Below, one piece after another: positions 33,999 through 41,932 of a stretch of DNA of 64,000 nt (position 1 is its first letter; each line of letters begins with the position of its first letter). This stretch comes from Alkalihalobacillus sp047302405 (GTDB lineage Bacteria; Bacillota; Bacilli; Bacillales; Bacillaceae_D): assembly GCF_047302405.1 (NCBI RefSeq), contig NZ_CP154853.1, positions 3,472,001-3,536,000 of the forward strand, given 5' to 3'. A program made the position numbers and the translations under genes. The notes under the pieces were generated by a model. The model was given only the letters and a program-made list of their open reading frames with translations, was not told the origin of the DNA and did not search any database.

Positions 33999-35092
33999 TG
34001 AACTCCCTCCCACTTTAGCAGAACAAGTTCGGAACAAAAGCCTGGTCCTAACGCCGCCATTAAACCAATATCACCTGATTGCCGTTCCTTTTTCATACAT
34101 TCTTCGAGTACATATAAAACAGTTGGCGACGACATATTGCCATTCATTCGTAATACATCTCTCGCTTCCTCTGTTAAGGTCGTCGGAATCGCCAGCGACG
34201 CTTCATAAGCATCAAGTACCTTTTTCCCACCTGGATGAGCAACAAAAGAATCAATTTGACCTATTTCTAAGCCGTACTCATGCAAAAAACCTTCTACATT
34301 TGGTTTAAACCAATTTTCCACGACACTAGGAATATCACGCGAGAATACAACATGAAGGCCTGTATCCTTCACATCCCAGCCCATAATCCCCTCTGAATCT
34401 GGCATTAGAGTCGAATGTGTTGCAGTAATCGTTGGACGAAGGGGATTTTTTGCCTTTTGTATTAATGAAGAATGTTCCCCACAAATTAACGCACAAGCGA
34501 CACCATCAGCAAATAGAGACGCACCGATTAAATTACTTTTTGATCGGTCATTTTTTTGAAAAGTTAAGCTACAAAGTTCAATACAACAGACCAATATATT
34601 TTGCTCTGGATACGCACGAGCATATTCAAAGGCACGACTTATTCCAATTGCCCCACCGGCACACCCTAATCCCCATAACGGAATTCTTTTTGTATGAGGG
34701 GAAAAGTTCATTTGATTCATAATTCTTGCATCTAAGCTCGGCGTCGACATACCTGAACTCGTCACCAGTACAATCGCATCGATTTCTTTTTCTTCAATTG
34801 GCTCTTTGAGGAACGCTTCATTTTGTAGGCAAGTCTTTATAGCTTCGACCCCAAATTCGGTGGCGAGTTCGATGTATAAATCATTACGTTCCTGTAAAGT
34901 ATGACTTTCCTCAAACCATTCAATTGGAACAGCAAAATGTCGCTCATCAATTTGCCCATTTTTAAAAACGGGCAGCAATCGATTAATATCTGAAAAACTT
35001 TCACTAAACAATTCCTTCGCAAACTCCATCGTTAAATCCTGAGTCAACCTATTGGGCGGACGAAAGGTTCCTACCGATAAAATACTAACCAT
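33995..35092 (-). CDS. bpsA: Type III polyketide synthase (chalcone/stilbene synthase family, BpsA-like)
   Basis: The protein has 365 residues. It extends fatty acyl-CoA with malonyl-CoA to alkylpyrones, by analogy with B. subtilis BpsA. The catalytic triad is visible: Cys144 in LWGLGCAGGAIG, His286 in FVAHPGGKKVL and Asn319 in MNGNMSSPT. The start follows a GGGG site. It is the first gene of a two-gene unit with bpsB. The partner methyltransferase supports membrane-associated polyketide lipid synthesis; the exact product is inferred. Confidence 0.92.
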   Translation of the reverse strand: MVSILSVGTFRPPNRLTQDLTMEFAKELFSESFSDINRLLPVFKNGQIDERHFAVPIEWFEESHTLQERNDLYIELATEFGVEAIKTCLQNEAFLKEPIEEKEIDAIVLVTSSGMSTPSLDARIMNQMNFSPHTKRIPLWGLGCAGGAIGISRAFEYARAYPEQNILVCCIELCSLTFQKNDRSKSNLIGASLFADGVACALICGEHSSLIQKAKNPLRPTITATHSTLMPDSEGIMGWDVKDTGLHVVFSRDIPSVVENWFKPNVEGFLHEYGLEIGQIDSFVAHPGGKKVLDAYEASLAIPTTLTEEARDVLRMNGNMSSPTVLYVLEECMKKERQSGDIGLMAALGPGFCSELVLLKWEGVH

Positions 35093-35234
35093 AATTAAGC
35101 CCCTATCCTTATTTTGATAGTTTAGGTTTTCCAGTATTAGTTAATTTATTCTAGTTTGTACCTTCATGTCGTCTCGGTTTCCAGTTTATTACTTCTTTTC
35201 TGGTTATACGTACCGTAATATAGAACAACTTGGA

Positions 35235-35365
35235 TTTTCATTACCTAATGTGCTTTTTTCGCACCGTAATTTGACTCTGCACGGTTTTTCATTACTTATT
35301 CACATTTTTTCGCACTCTAATTCCCCACTCCGCACTTTTTCATTACTTATCCACTCATTCATCCC
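35235..35365. repeat. Intergenic tandem repeat array, 51 bp period (array 2)
   Basis: TTTTCATTAC starts at 35235, 35286 and 35337, exactly 51 bases apart each time. TTTTTTCGCAC and TAATT recur at fixed distances in the first two units. The rest of each unit diverges. The array lies about 30 bases beyond the MOSC-gene terminator in the 346-base gap before bpsA. Confidence 0.75.
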
Positions 35366-35395
35366 TCCATACTTCAAAAACTCCTAAAATCAACA

Positions 35396-35433
35396 CAAAA
35401 AACCCACAGCCAACGTCAATTGAATGTGGGTTC
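35396..35433 (-). terminator. Terminator after the argS-MOSC unit
   Basis: On the minus strand AACCCACA (35425-35432) pairs with TGTGGGTT (35401-35408), followed by TTTTTT. It starts just past the stop codon of the MOSC gene. Confidence 0.85.
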
Positions 35434-35438
35434 CGTTT

Positions 35439-36086
35439 TTATTTCTGCTTTTCCAATCTTTTTTGAAAATGCTCGCGCCATTCTTGGGAAAGTTGTCTCA
35501 CTTTGACAAGCTCCTGCCAATCTTCTGATGTCGCTTCTTTCCAATACCTTGCTTTATTTACGTCCAAAACCGTCGGATTCTTAGCATGGCGCTCCACTAG
35601 TTCCAACTCGTCTCCCACACTCACCTCTCCATCATGCAACACGCGGGCATAGTAGCCACTCCAGCCTTTTTCATTCACCCATAAAGCCATTTTTGGCTCA
35701 TTGTGTTTTAGGCCAATTTTGTAACAAGGGGAACGTGGTTGGCTAATTTCAAGTAAGACGTCTCCAATTCTATACACATCACCTATTTGCACATCTTGCT
35801 CGCTTAACCCAGAAACCGTTAAATTTTCACCAAAAGCTGATTGCCCTGGATTTCGACCAAGTTTTTCTTCCCAATAGGAATAGTGTTCAGCCGGATATAA
35901 ACAAATCGCCATATCCACTCCACCATGATGAACTAGATCGGATTGCGTGTCACCGATAATCCCTAATGAATTCACCTGTACTGTTGAAAATAGTGGTTCC
36001 TTATATATACTCGTTTTGACTGGTTTACCATTCATCATGACTTCCCTTGGCTTTCCAACATAAATGCCTTCAATTGTTATCGACAT
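35439..36086 (-). CDS. MOSC domain protein (YiiM/YflK family)
   Basis: The protein has 215 residues. It starts SITIEGIYVGKPREV and contains HHGGVDMAICLYPAEHY, FGENLTVSGL, and the conserved cysteine segment ISQPRSPCYKIGLKHN of MOSC proteins, with a C-terminal three-helix extension. Family members bind molybdenum cofactor or sulfur and detoxify N-hydroxylated compounds. The natural substrate here is unknown. AAGGAGG precedes the start. It lies 30 bases after argS and could be transcribed with it. Confidence 0.87.
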   Translation of the reverse strand: MSITIEGIYVGKPREVMMNGKPVKTSIYKEPLFSTVQVNSLGIIGDTQSDLVHHGGVDMAICLYPAEHYSYWEEKLGRNPGQSAFGENLTVSGLSEQDVQIGDVYRIGDVLLEISQPRSPCYKIGLKHNEPKMALWVNEKGWSGYYARVLHDGEVSVGDELELVERHAKNPTVLDVNKARYWKEATSEDWQELVKVRQLSQEWREHFQKRLEKQK

Positions 36087-36116
36087 GGCTGTTCCTCCTT
36101 ATGTTCTCCCTCGTTT

Positions 36117-37808
36117 TTACATTTGCTTTGGTGCTTTGACTCCAAGTAATCGTAATCCTTCTTTTAAGACAATCGTCACGGCTTTCACTAAGGCTAAACG
36201 AGCTTCATAATGTTCGTCCTCCACTAAGATTTTGACATGACTGTAATATTTATTAAATTCTTGAGCCAACTCTAGGACATATTTGGCTACCTTTGATGGG
36301 TCCCTTAATAGGAAACTTCTTTCCACGACATGCGGAAAATGATCGACAAGCTTCAGAACGGCCCAACTATACGAATCGTCCAAACCACCTTCCGGAGACG
36401 ATACTTCCCCAAGCTTCGCCTTACGCAAAATTGAGCCAGCTCTTGCATGTGTATATTGGACATAAGGACCCGTTGTTCCTTCAAAACGAAGCATATCTTC
36501 TAATGAAAATTCGACATTATTCTGTTTTTCATTTTTTAAATCATGGAAAATAATCGCCCCAACCCCTACTTGTTTGGCCACTTCGTCTTTGTCTTCAAGA
36601 TTTGGGTTCTTTTCATTAATATTTTGCTTCGCTAAATCGATTGCTTCTTTAATCACTTCCTCTAATAAAATAACCCGACCTTTTCTCGTCGACATCTTGC
36701 GGCCATTTTGTAAAATAAACCCGAATGGGATATGCTCCATTTCCTTGGCCCAATCATAGCCAAGCTTTTCTAATACTAATTTAATTTGTTGAAAATGTAA
36801 GCTCTGTTCATGGCCGACCACATAAAATGATTTAGAAAATTGATACGTATTTTGTCTATAAATGGCGGCGGCTAAATCTCTTGTTGCATAAAGGGTCGCT
36901 CCATCTGATTTCCGAATTAAACAAGGCGGTAAATTCTCCTTCTTCAATGAAACAACGTCCGCTCCATCTGAACGTTCTAACACATTTTTATTCTCTAGTT
37001 CTTTAATAACCCCGTCCATTTTGTCATTGTAAAAAGCTTCCCCATGATAGGAATCAAACGGGACATCTAACAGCTGATAGATTTTCGCAAACTCTTGTAA
37101 TGATTCATCCTTAAACCAATTCCAAAGCTCTGTTGCTTCGACATTCCCATCTTCTAACCTCTTAAACCAAGCTCTTGCTTCATCTTCAAGCTCTCGGTTC
37201 TCCTCTGCTTCTTCATGGAACTTCACATACAAAGCAAGTAGTTCCTTAATCGGATTCCTTTTAATCATATCAGGATCGCCCCATTTTTTATAAGCAGTAA
37301 TGAGCTTACCGAACTGTGTACCCCAATCACCTAAATGATTAATACGAACGACCTGATAGCCATTTTTCTCAGCAATCGTAGCCAGTGAATTTCCGATCAC
37401 AGTTGAACGTAAATGCCCCATTGAAAAAGGTTTTGCAATATTGGGTGAAGAGTAATCTATCGTCAGCACTTGGCCTTCACCTATCGATTGAGCACCAAAA
37501 CACTCCTTTTCAGCTAAAACCTTCGACAAAATACTCTTGCTCATTTCCGCTCGATTTAAAAACACATTCACATAAGGCCCTACCGCGACCACCTTGGAAA
37601 AAACGGATGCCTGAATTTGGTTAGCCAATTGTTCAGCGATTTTAGCTGGAGCTTGCTTCAACTGCTTCGCTAAAACAAAACAAGGGAAAGCTAAATCTCC
37701 TTGCTCCTCAAATTTAGGCTTCTCTATTAATCCCTCAATCTCCTCTTTCTTTTTTACACCATTAATCGCCTTTTCTATTTTCTCTGCATATAGTTGCTTT
37801 GCTTCCAT
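36117..37808 (-). CDS. argS: Arginyl-tRNA synthetase
   Basis: This 563-residue class I synthetase charges tRNA-Arg. It has the arginyl N-terminal domain (GDLAFPCFVLAKQLKQAP), the HIGH-type motif KPFSMGHLRST near residue 133, the KMSK-type RKMSTRKGR, and the anticodon-binding DALR domain at the C-terminus (LALVKAVTIVLKEGLRLLG). The start follows AGAGGTG. Upstream is a complete T-box leader whose specifier reads CGC (Arg), so expression should respond to uncharged tRNA-Arg. Whether another argS exists elsewhere cannot be seen. Confidence 0.96.
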   Translation of the reverse strand: MEAKQLYAEKIEKAINGVKKKEEIEGLIEKPKFEEQGDLAFPCFVLAKQLKQAPAKIAEQLANQIQASVFSKVVAVGPYVNVFLNRAEMSKSILSKVLAEKECFGAQSIGEGQVLTIDYSSPNIAKPFSMGHLRSTVIGNSLATIAEKNGYQVVRINHLGDWGTQFGKLITAYKKWGDPDMIKRNPIKELLALYVKFHEEAEENRELEDEARAWFKRLEDGNVEATELWNWFKDESLQEFAKIYQLLDVPFDSYHGEAFYNDKMDGVIKELENKNVLERSDGADVVSLKKENLPPCLIRKSDGATLYATRDLAAAIYRQNTYQFSKSFYVVGHEQSLHFQQIKLVLEKLGYDWAKEMEHIPFGFILQNGRKMSTRKGRVILLEEVIKEAIDLAKQNINEKNPNLEDKDEVAKQVGVGAIIFHDLKNEKQNNVEFSLEDMLRFEGTTGPYVQYTHARAGSILRKAKLGEVSSPEGGLDDSYSWAVLKLVDHFPHVVERSFLLRDPSKVAKYVLELAQEFNKYYSHVKILVEDEHYEARLALVKAVTIVLKEGLRLLGVKAPKQM

Positions 37809-37837
37809 TATCTCTACACCTCTTTCATTTTTTTCAC

Positions 37838-38075
37838 AAAAAAATCCCGTCTCTATTATTTAGAGACGAGATTTACCCGCGGTACCACTCTGATTGTTCA
37901 AAATACGAACCTACTTTCAACTAGATAACGGCTAGCACCGGCAATCCCTACTAGTTATTTCAGGATGCATCTCAGAAGTGCGCTTCATCATGGTTTCGTT
38001 ATTAGGCTCACACCAACCCTAACTCGCTTAAACTACCCCATCACTACTCTCTTCCTCACAGACAAATATATTTCT
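37838..38075 (-). ncRNA. T-box leader of argS (Arg specifier CGC)
   Basis: On the minus strand the T-box sequence AGAGTGGTACCGCGGG (centred 37876-37891) is followed by a terminator made of ATCTCGTCTCT and AGAGACGGGAT with a T run near 37841. The stem I specifier loop context GAAG-CGC-ACTTCTGAG places CGC at 37980-37982, an arginine codon matching the gene. Antiterminator, T-box bulge and stem I segments are all in the expected order. Confidence 0.93.
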
Positions 38076-38079
38076 AGAT

Positions 38080-38108
38080 ATTATACTCAAAAAGTTTGCA
38101 GCTGGCAA
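38080..38108 (-). promoter_or_regulatory. argS promoter
   Basis: On the minus strand: -35 TTGCCA (38103-38108), 17-base spacer, -10 TATAAT (38080-38085), directly ahead of the T-box leader. Confidence 0.8.
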
Positions 38109-38201
38109 ATGGAAGTTTTCTCTTTAGAGTAGATTCGTTTCATTTAAGAGAAAATGGGGAAAATACAAACTATTAAAGGAATTCCCAAAAGGAGCGGAGC
38201 A

Positions 38202-39512
38202 ATGAACGAACAAAAAATATACGATATGATCGGTGTAGGAATTGGTCCATTTAATTTAAGTCTAGCTGCCCTTATTGAGCCTATAGATGAAATAGAAGCT
38301 CTCTTTTTCGAGCAATCAGATTCCTTTGAATGGCATCCTGGAATGTTAATTGAGGGAATGGACTTACAAACTCCCTTTTTAGCGGACCTCGTCACATTCG
38401 CTAACCCACAAAGTCCTTATACATTTGTCAATTATTTGCACGAACATAACCGTTTATACCAGTTTTATTTTTTTAATCGATTTGATATTCCTCGTAAAGA
38501 ATACAATGAATACTGTAAATGGGTTCTCTCTCAGCTCAAATTTTGCCACTTTGGTCATCAAGTGGTTGATGTACTCGATCATACCAATATAGAAAAGCCG
38601 TATTATGAAGTTGTTGTTTTCCATCCTAAAAATGGTAAAAAGCAATCTTACTACTGTAAACATCTCGTTTTAGGGACGGGCGGTGTTCCTAATGTACCAG
38701 ATGGTTTTGAAGGTTACCCAAGTGAAGATGTCCTTCATACGAGTCAATATCTTGAGTACGAAAAGAATTTAAAACAAAGTAAATCGATTACAGTTGCTGG
38801 CTCTGGACAGAGTGCCGCGGAGGTTTTTTATGATTTATTATTGGAACAAAAATATTATAACTATGAGCTAACTTGGTTCACGCGCTCAGGTGGTTTTTTT
38901 CAAAAAGAAGAGGCCAAGCTTGGGACTGAAGTTTTCTCACCAGAATATGTTCATTATTTTCATCATTTGCCATTTGAGCAACGGTTGGATGCACTTGATA
39001 CGCTTGATCCCGTCCGAAATGGTGTCGATCCAAAAATCTTAAAAGGCATTTATGATTTACTCTACAATCGCTCGATTCAGCAAGAGCTTGCCGTCACCAT
39101 TCAACCAACGACTGAGTTGAACGGCATCAAAAAGGCAAATAAAACGTATCAATTATCGTGTACACAATGGCAAGAAGATCACGATTTTACGTACGAAACA
39201 GAAAAGCTCATACTCGCCACAGGCTACAAACCAAAACTACCTGATTGGCTAAATCGATTTGAAGATAAAATCCTTTGGGAAGATGACAAGCGTTTTAAAG
39301 TAACAGAAGATTACCGCCTTACCTTTAAAACAGAACGAAAAAATGCTCTATTCACCCTCACAAACATCGAGCATTCGCACGGGGCTAGTGCCACAAATCT
39401 CGGACTCTCTGTTTTACGAAACCAAAAGGTCATTAACACGATTGCTGGACGTGAGATATACCCAGAACCTACAAAGGCTGTCTTTCAGCAATTCTCTCAA
39501 AAGTTGAATTAA
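38202..39512 (+). CDS. Lysine/ornithine N-monooxygenase (SidA/IucD/PvdA family)
   Basis: The protein has 436 residues from ATG 38202, which follows AAGGAG by seven bases; an ATG at 38154 has no site. It is a flavin-dependent N-hydroxylase. Visible are the FAD motif GVGIGPFNLSLAAL, the NADPH motif VAGSGQSAAEVF, and the C-terminal LILATGYKPKLP with NIEHSHGASATNLGLS. Family members hydroxylate the side-chain amine of lysine or ornithine for hydroxamate siderophores. No synthetase or transporter for a siderophore is next to it, which is unusual. Upstream is an inverted repeat (TTTTCTCTT at 38116, AAGAGAAAA at 38146) of unknown meaning; no clear Fur box was seen. Confidence 0.9.
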   Translation: MNEQKIYDMIGVGIGPFNLSLAALIEPIDEIEALFFEQSDSFEWHPGMLIEGMDLQTPFLADLVTFANPQSPYTFVNYLHEHNRLYQFYFFNRFDIPRKEYNEYCKWVLSQLKFCHFGHQVVDVLDHTNIEKPYYEVVVFHPKNGKKQSYYCKHLVLGTGGVPNVPDGFEGYPSEDVLHTSQYLEYEKNLKQSKSITVAGSGQSAAEVFYDLLLEQKYYNYELTWFTRSGGFFQKEEAKLGTEVFSPEYVHYFHHLPFEQRLDALDTLDPVRNGVDPKILKGIYDLLYNRSIQQELAVTIQPTTELNGIKKANKTYQLSCTQWQEDHDFTYETEKLILATGYKPKLPDWLNRFEDKILWEDDKRFKVTEDYRLTFKTERKNALFTLTNIEHSHGASATNLGLSVLRNQKVINTIAGREIYPEPTKAVFQQFSQKLN

Positions 39513-39626
39513 CCTTCAGCTATCTTTTTTCCCCTTTAATGAGAAGACTTGTTTAAAAAAAGGGCCAAAGGGAATAGCCTTTATAAGCAACTCCGAAAAG
39601 AAAAAGCCTTGAAGGAGGAACATAAA

Positions 39627-39818
39627 ATGACAACCGATAAAAACAAAACAAGAAAAAATGATCCTGATAAATTTAAAAAAGACAAAAAATCTCAAGAGGA
39701 AGTCGATCAATTGATCATGCCGATTGATGACTTACCACTTGAAGAAATAGAAGAAGAAATGAAAGACGAGCGGAACAAAAAGAAAACAAAAAACCGTTCA
39801 TCTAGTGATAAATCATAA
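39627..39818 (+). CDS. Small highly charged hypothetical protein
   Basis: The frame from ATG 39627 gives 63 residues after AAGGAGG at 8-base spacing. An open frame begins earlier at 39549 but without a site. The sequence is lysine- and acid-rich (KNKTRKNDPDKFKKDKKSQE), with a middle LIMPIDDLPLEEIEEEMKDE and a basic serine-rich end. No family was recognised. It is probably unstructured. It follows the N-monooxygenase gene and ends in a good terminator. Confidence 0.6.
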   Translation: MTTDKNKTRKNDPDKFKKDKKSQEEVDQLIMPIDDLPLEEIEEEMKDERNKKKTKNRSSSDKS

Positions 39819-39821
39819 CCT

Positions 39822-39853
39822 AAAAAACCATGTTCCCTTGGAGACATGGTTTT
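39822..39853. terminator. Terminator after the small charged protein gene
   Basis: AAAAACCATGT (39822-39832) pairs with ACATGGTTTTT (39843-39853) around a 10-base loop, followed on the plus strand by a T run. Confidence 0.88.
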
Positions 39854-40023
39854 TCTACTCTGTTCTATGATTTCTCCCTCTTGTCACACCCTCTTCTTGA
39901 ACCTTATAAACCTCCCAAGATTTATATTAAATCTCTTGCATCCAATCTCCTCGATTCCTATTTCCCTATGTAAATATGATATGATTTTAATAAAAGTATT
40001 AATCGTAAGAAGGAGTACTCTTT

Positions 40024-40980
40024 ATGAGCATCATTGAAAAATTTCAAACATTCATTATTTTATTAGCAGTAGGAATTGGACTGCTTTTTGGTCAAGTCCC
40101 CTATATCGAAACCCAAGCAGGTTCATTCATTTTGCCGTTTTTATTGTTCATGTTATACGGTTTATTTTTAACAACTCCCATTGATAATCTTAAAAAAGCT
40201 TTTAAAAACATTCCCTTTTTAAGCTCAAATGTACTTATTAACTTTATTTGGACGCCTATTCTCGCTTGGTTACTAGGGGCTGTCTTTCTATCCGATCACC
40301 CGGCATTATGGCTTGGGTTTATTTTGCTGCTCGTCACACCTTGTACAGATTGGTATTTAGTTTTTACTTCGATTGCGAAAGGAAATATTGCTTTATCCAC
40401 ATCTGTCTTACCCGTTAACTTAATTTTACAAGTCATTCTATTGCCTGTTTATTTTTTTATTTTTGCTGGTACGATGGAGACGGTCGCCTTTTCATCGATT
40501 ATTGAAAGTGTTGTTTTCGTACTGTTACTTCCTCTTTTCTTAGCGGCAGTCACACGCTATCTATTCAAAAATAGACAGAACATACTCCAAGAAAAGATCA
40601 TACCGTTTTTTGCAACATCACAAATCATCTTTTTATCATTGGCGATAGTCGCAATGTTCGCTTCACAAGGCTCCTATTTATTAGCAAATTTAGAGGTTAT
40701 TTATTTATTACTGATTCCTTTATTGCTTTTCTTTAGTATCAATTTTATTGTGGCTCAAACAGTTGGTAAGGTTCTCAAATTTTCATTCGAGGACACGACA
40801 AGTTTAAATTTAACGATTATCGCTCGGAATTCACCGATCGCCTTAGCTATCGTCGTCATAGCCTTTCCCGAACAACCTCTTATCGCCTTAGCACTAGTGA
40901 TTGGTCCACTTATCGAACTGCCGGTCCTTGCCGCCGTCTCACAAATTTTATTAATGATGAAAAAAAGAACAGTCGCGTAA
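40024..40980 (+). CDS. BASS/ACR3-like membrane transporter (annotated in relatives as arsenic resistance protein)
   Basis: The 318-residue protein has about ten membrane segments. The loop GFILLLVTPCTDWYLVFTSI is like the cysteine-containing helix of ACR3-type arsenite exporters within the bile acid:sodium symporter superfamily, and LTIIARNSPIALAIVVIAFP matches the second conserved block. Arsenite efflux is a reasonable guess, but no arsR or arsC neighbours support it, so another solute is possible. The start follows AAGGAG. The gene stands alone between two terminators. Confidence 0.78.
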   Translation: MSIIEKFQTFIILLAVGIGLLFGQVPYIETQAGSFILPFLLFMLYGLFLTTPIDNLKKAFKNIPFLSSNVLINFIWTPILAWLLGAVFLSDHPALWLGFILLLVTPCTDWYLVFTSIAKGNIALSTSVLPVNLILQVILLPVYFFIFAGTMETVAFSSIIESVVFVLLLPLFLAAVTRYLFKNRQNILQEKIIPFFATSQIIFLSLAIVAMFASQGSYLLANLEVIYLLLIPLLLFFSINFIVAQTVGKVLKFSFEDTTSLNLTIIARNSPIALAIVVIAFPEQPLIALALVIGPLIELPVLAAVSQILLMMKKRTVA

Positions 40981-40993
40981 GCTGTTCTTTTTT
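40960..40993. terminator. Terminator overlapping the end of the BASS/ACR3-like gene
   Basis: AAAGAACAG (40964-40972) pairs with CTGTTCTTT (40982-40990), then a T run. The stem spans the stop codon. Confidence 0.85.
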
Positions 40994-41050
40994 GATGCTC
41001 TTCAATTAAAGAAATGCCTCTAATGTCCAACAATAGTAAAATGCCCTAAA

Positions 41051-41283
41051 ACTTGTTTTATTGGACAATCTGGTAGCTGCTGTTTCCCTATTTGTCTTAG
41101 AACCTTGGTTTATAGGACAAACCGATAACACTCCTTCCCTTGTTTGTCTTAGAACCTTGGTTTATAGGACAAGTCGATAACATTCCTTCCCTTGTTTGTC
41201 TTAGAACCTTGGTTTATAGGACAAGTCGAAGCTAAACTTTCTTTATTTGTCTCAGAAACAGGTTCTATAGGACAACTTTCTAC
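41051..41283. repeat. Intergenic tandem repeat array, 52 bp period (array 3)
   Basis: TTTGTCTTAGAACCTTGG begins at 41091, 41143 and 41195, and a diverged unit TTTGTCTCAGAAACAGG at 41246, giving periods of 52, 52 and 51. The middle two units are nearly identical over their length. Inside each unit TTGTCTTAGAACC can pair with GGTTTATAGGACAA (12 pairs, one mismatch, one bulge). A degenerate unit precedes at 41051. The array lies in the gap between the convergent BASS/ACR3-like and dut genes, about 80 bases beyond the dut terminator. Confidence 0.88.
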
Positions 41284-41364
41284 AGATGATTCTCTCTTTA
41301 TGTCCGATAAACCCTAATACACGTCCAAATCCAAACTACCTAACTCACTAGAAACTCCTTAAAC

Positions 41365-41398
41365 CAAAAAAAACCCTTAGATAAAACTATCTAAAGGT
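41365..41398 (-). terminator. Terminator of the nrdHIEF-dut operon
   Basis: On the minus strand CCTTTAGATA pairs with TATCTAAGGG around GTTT, followed by a run of eight T. Confidence 0.85.
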
Positions 41399-41433
41399 AA
41401 ATACATCGCAAATATTTAGTATCGAATCTATCT

Positions 41434-41871
41434 TTATTTCGTTCCAGTTGAACCGTGTCCACCACGGTTTTCATTCTCAAGTTTTTCAACTTCTACAAAT
41501 TCGATCGCTGGCATTTTTTTCATGATTCTAAATTGACAAATCCGATCATTTTTCTCAATCACCGTATCTCTTAAGGCATATGCTGGGAAAAACCACTGAT
41601 CATTATCGCCTTTATACGATTCATCGATAATCCCCATAGAATTCGTTTGGATAATGCCGAAATTCTTGAACGTGCTTGAACGCGGAACAACATGGCCTTC
41701 ATATCCTTTTGGCAACTCCATCGCAATTCCTAGTGGGATTAATTTAAATTCATCCTTTTTAAACTCGATTGTTTCGGCTGCACGTAAATCAATCCAATCG
41801 CCTTGAACGATTTTATCAGCCTTTACAAGATTATCATTAAAATATTTAATTCTAATTTGCTCTGTTGACAT
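41434..41871 (-). CDS. dut: dUTP pyrophosphatase
   Basis: From ATG 41869-41871 after GGAGA the protein has 145 residues. It removes dUTP and supplies dUMP. Motifs are HVVPRSSTFKNFGI (motif 2), GIIDESYKGD (motif 3), DRICQFRI (motif 4) and GGHGSTG (motif 5). A longer open frame reaching 42048 runs into nrdF and is not the gene. The protein resembles the Bacillus phage SPbeta YosS type. It follows nrdF by about 60 bases and is probably the last gene of the RNR operon. Confidence 0.95.
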   Translation of the reverse strand: MSTEQIRIKYFNDNLVKADKIVQGDWIDLRAAETIEFKKDEFKLIPLGIAMELPKGYEGHVVPRSSTFKNFGIIQTNSMGIIDESYKGDNDQWFFPAYALRDTVIEKNDRICQFRIMKKMPAIEFVEVEKLENENRGGHGSTGTK

Positions 41872-41932
41872 CTTATTCTCCTTTTTCGTAACAAAGAAAA
41901 TAGGGACTAAATTCACTAGTCCCTCTCTCTTT

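Noticed and set aside
38144..38395. 83-codon frame antisense to the N-monooxygenase start
   Set aside because: Antisense to a clear family protein and without a binding site.
39846..40037. 63-codon frame before the BASS/ACR3-like gene
   Set aside because: It starts inside a terminator stem, lacks a site and overlaps the real start.
41091..41283. Possible CRISPR array because of regular repeats
   Set aside because: The repeated part fills almost the whole 52-base period, there are no distinct spacers, and no cas genes are present.
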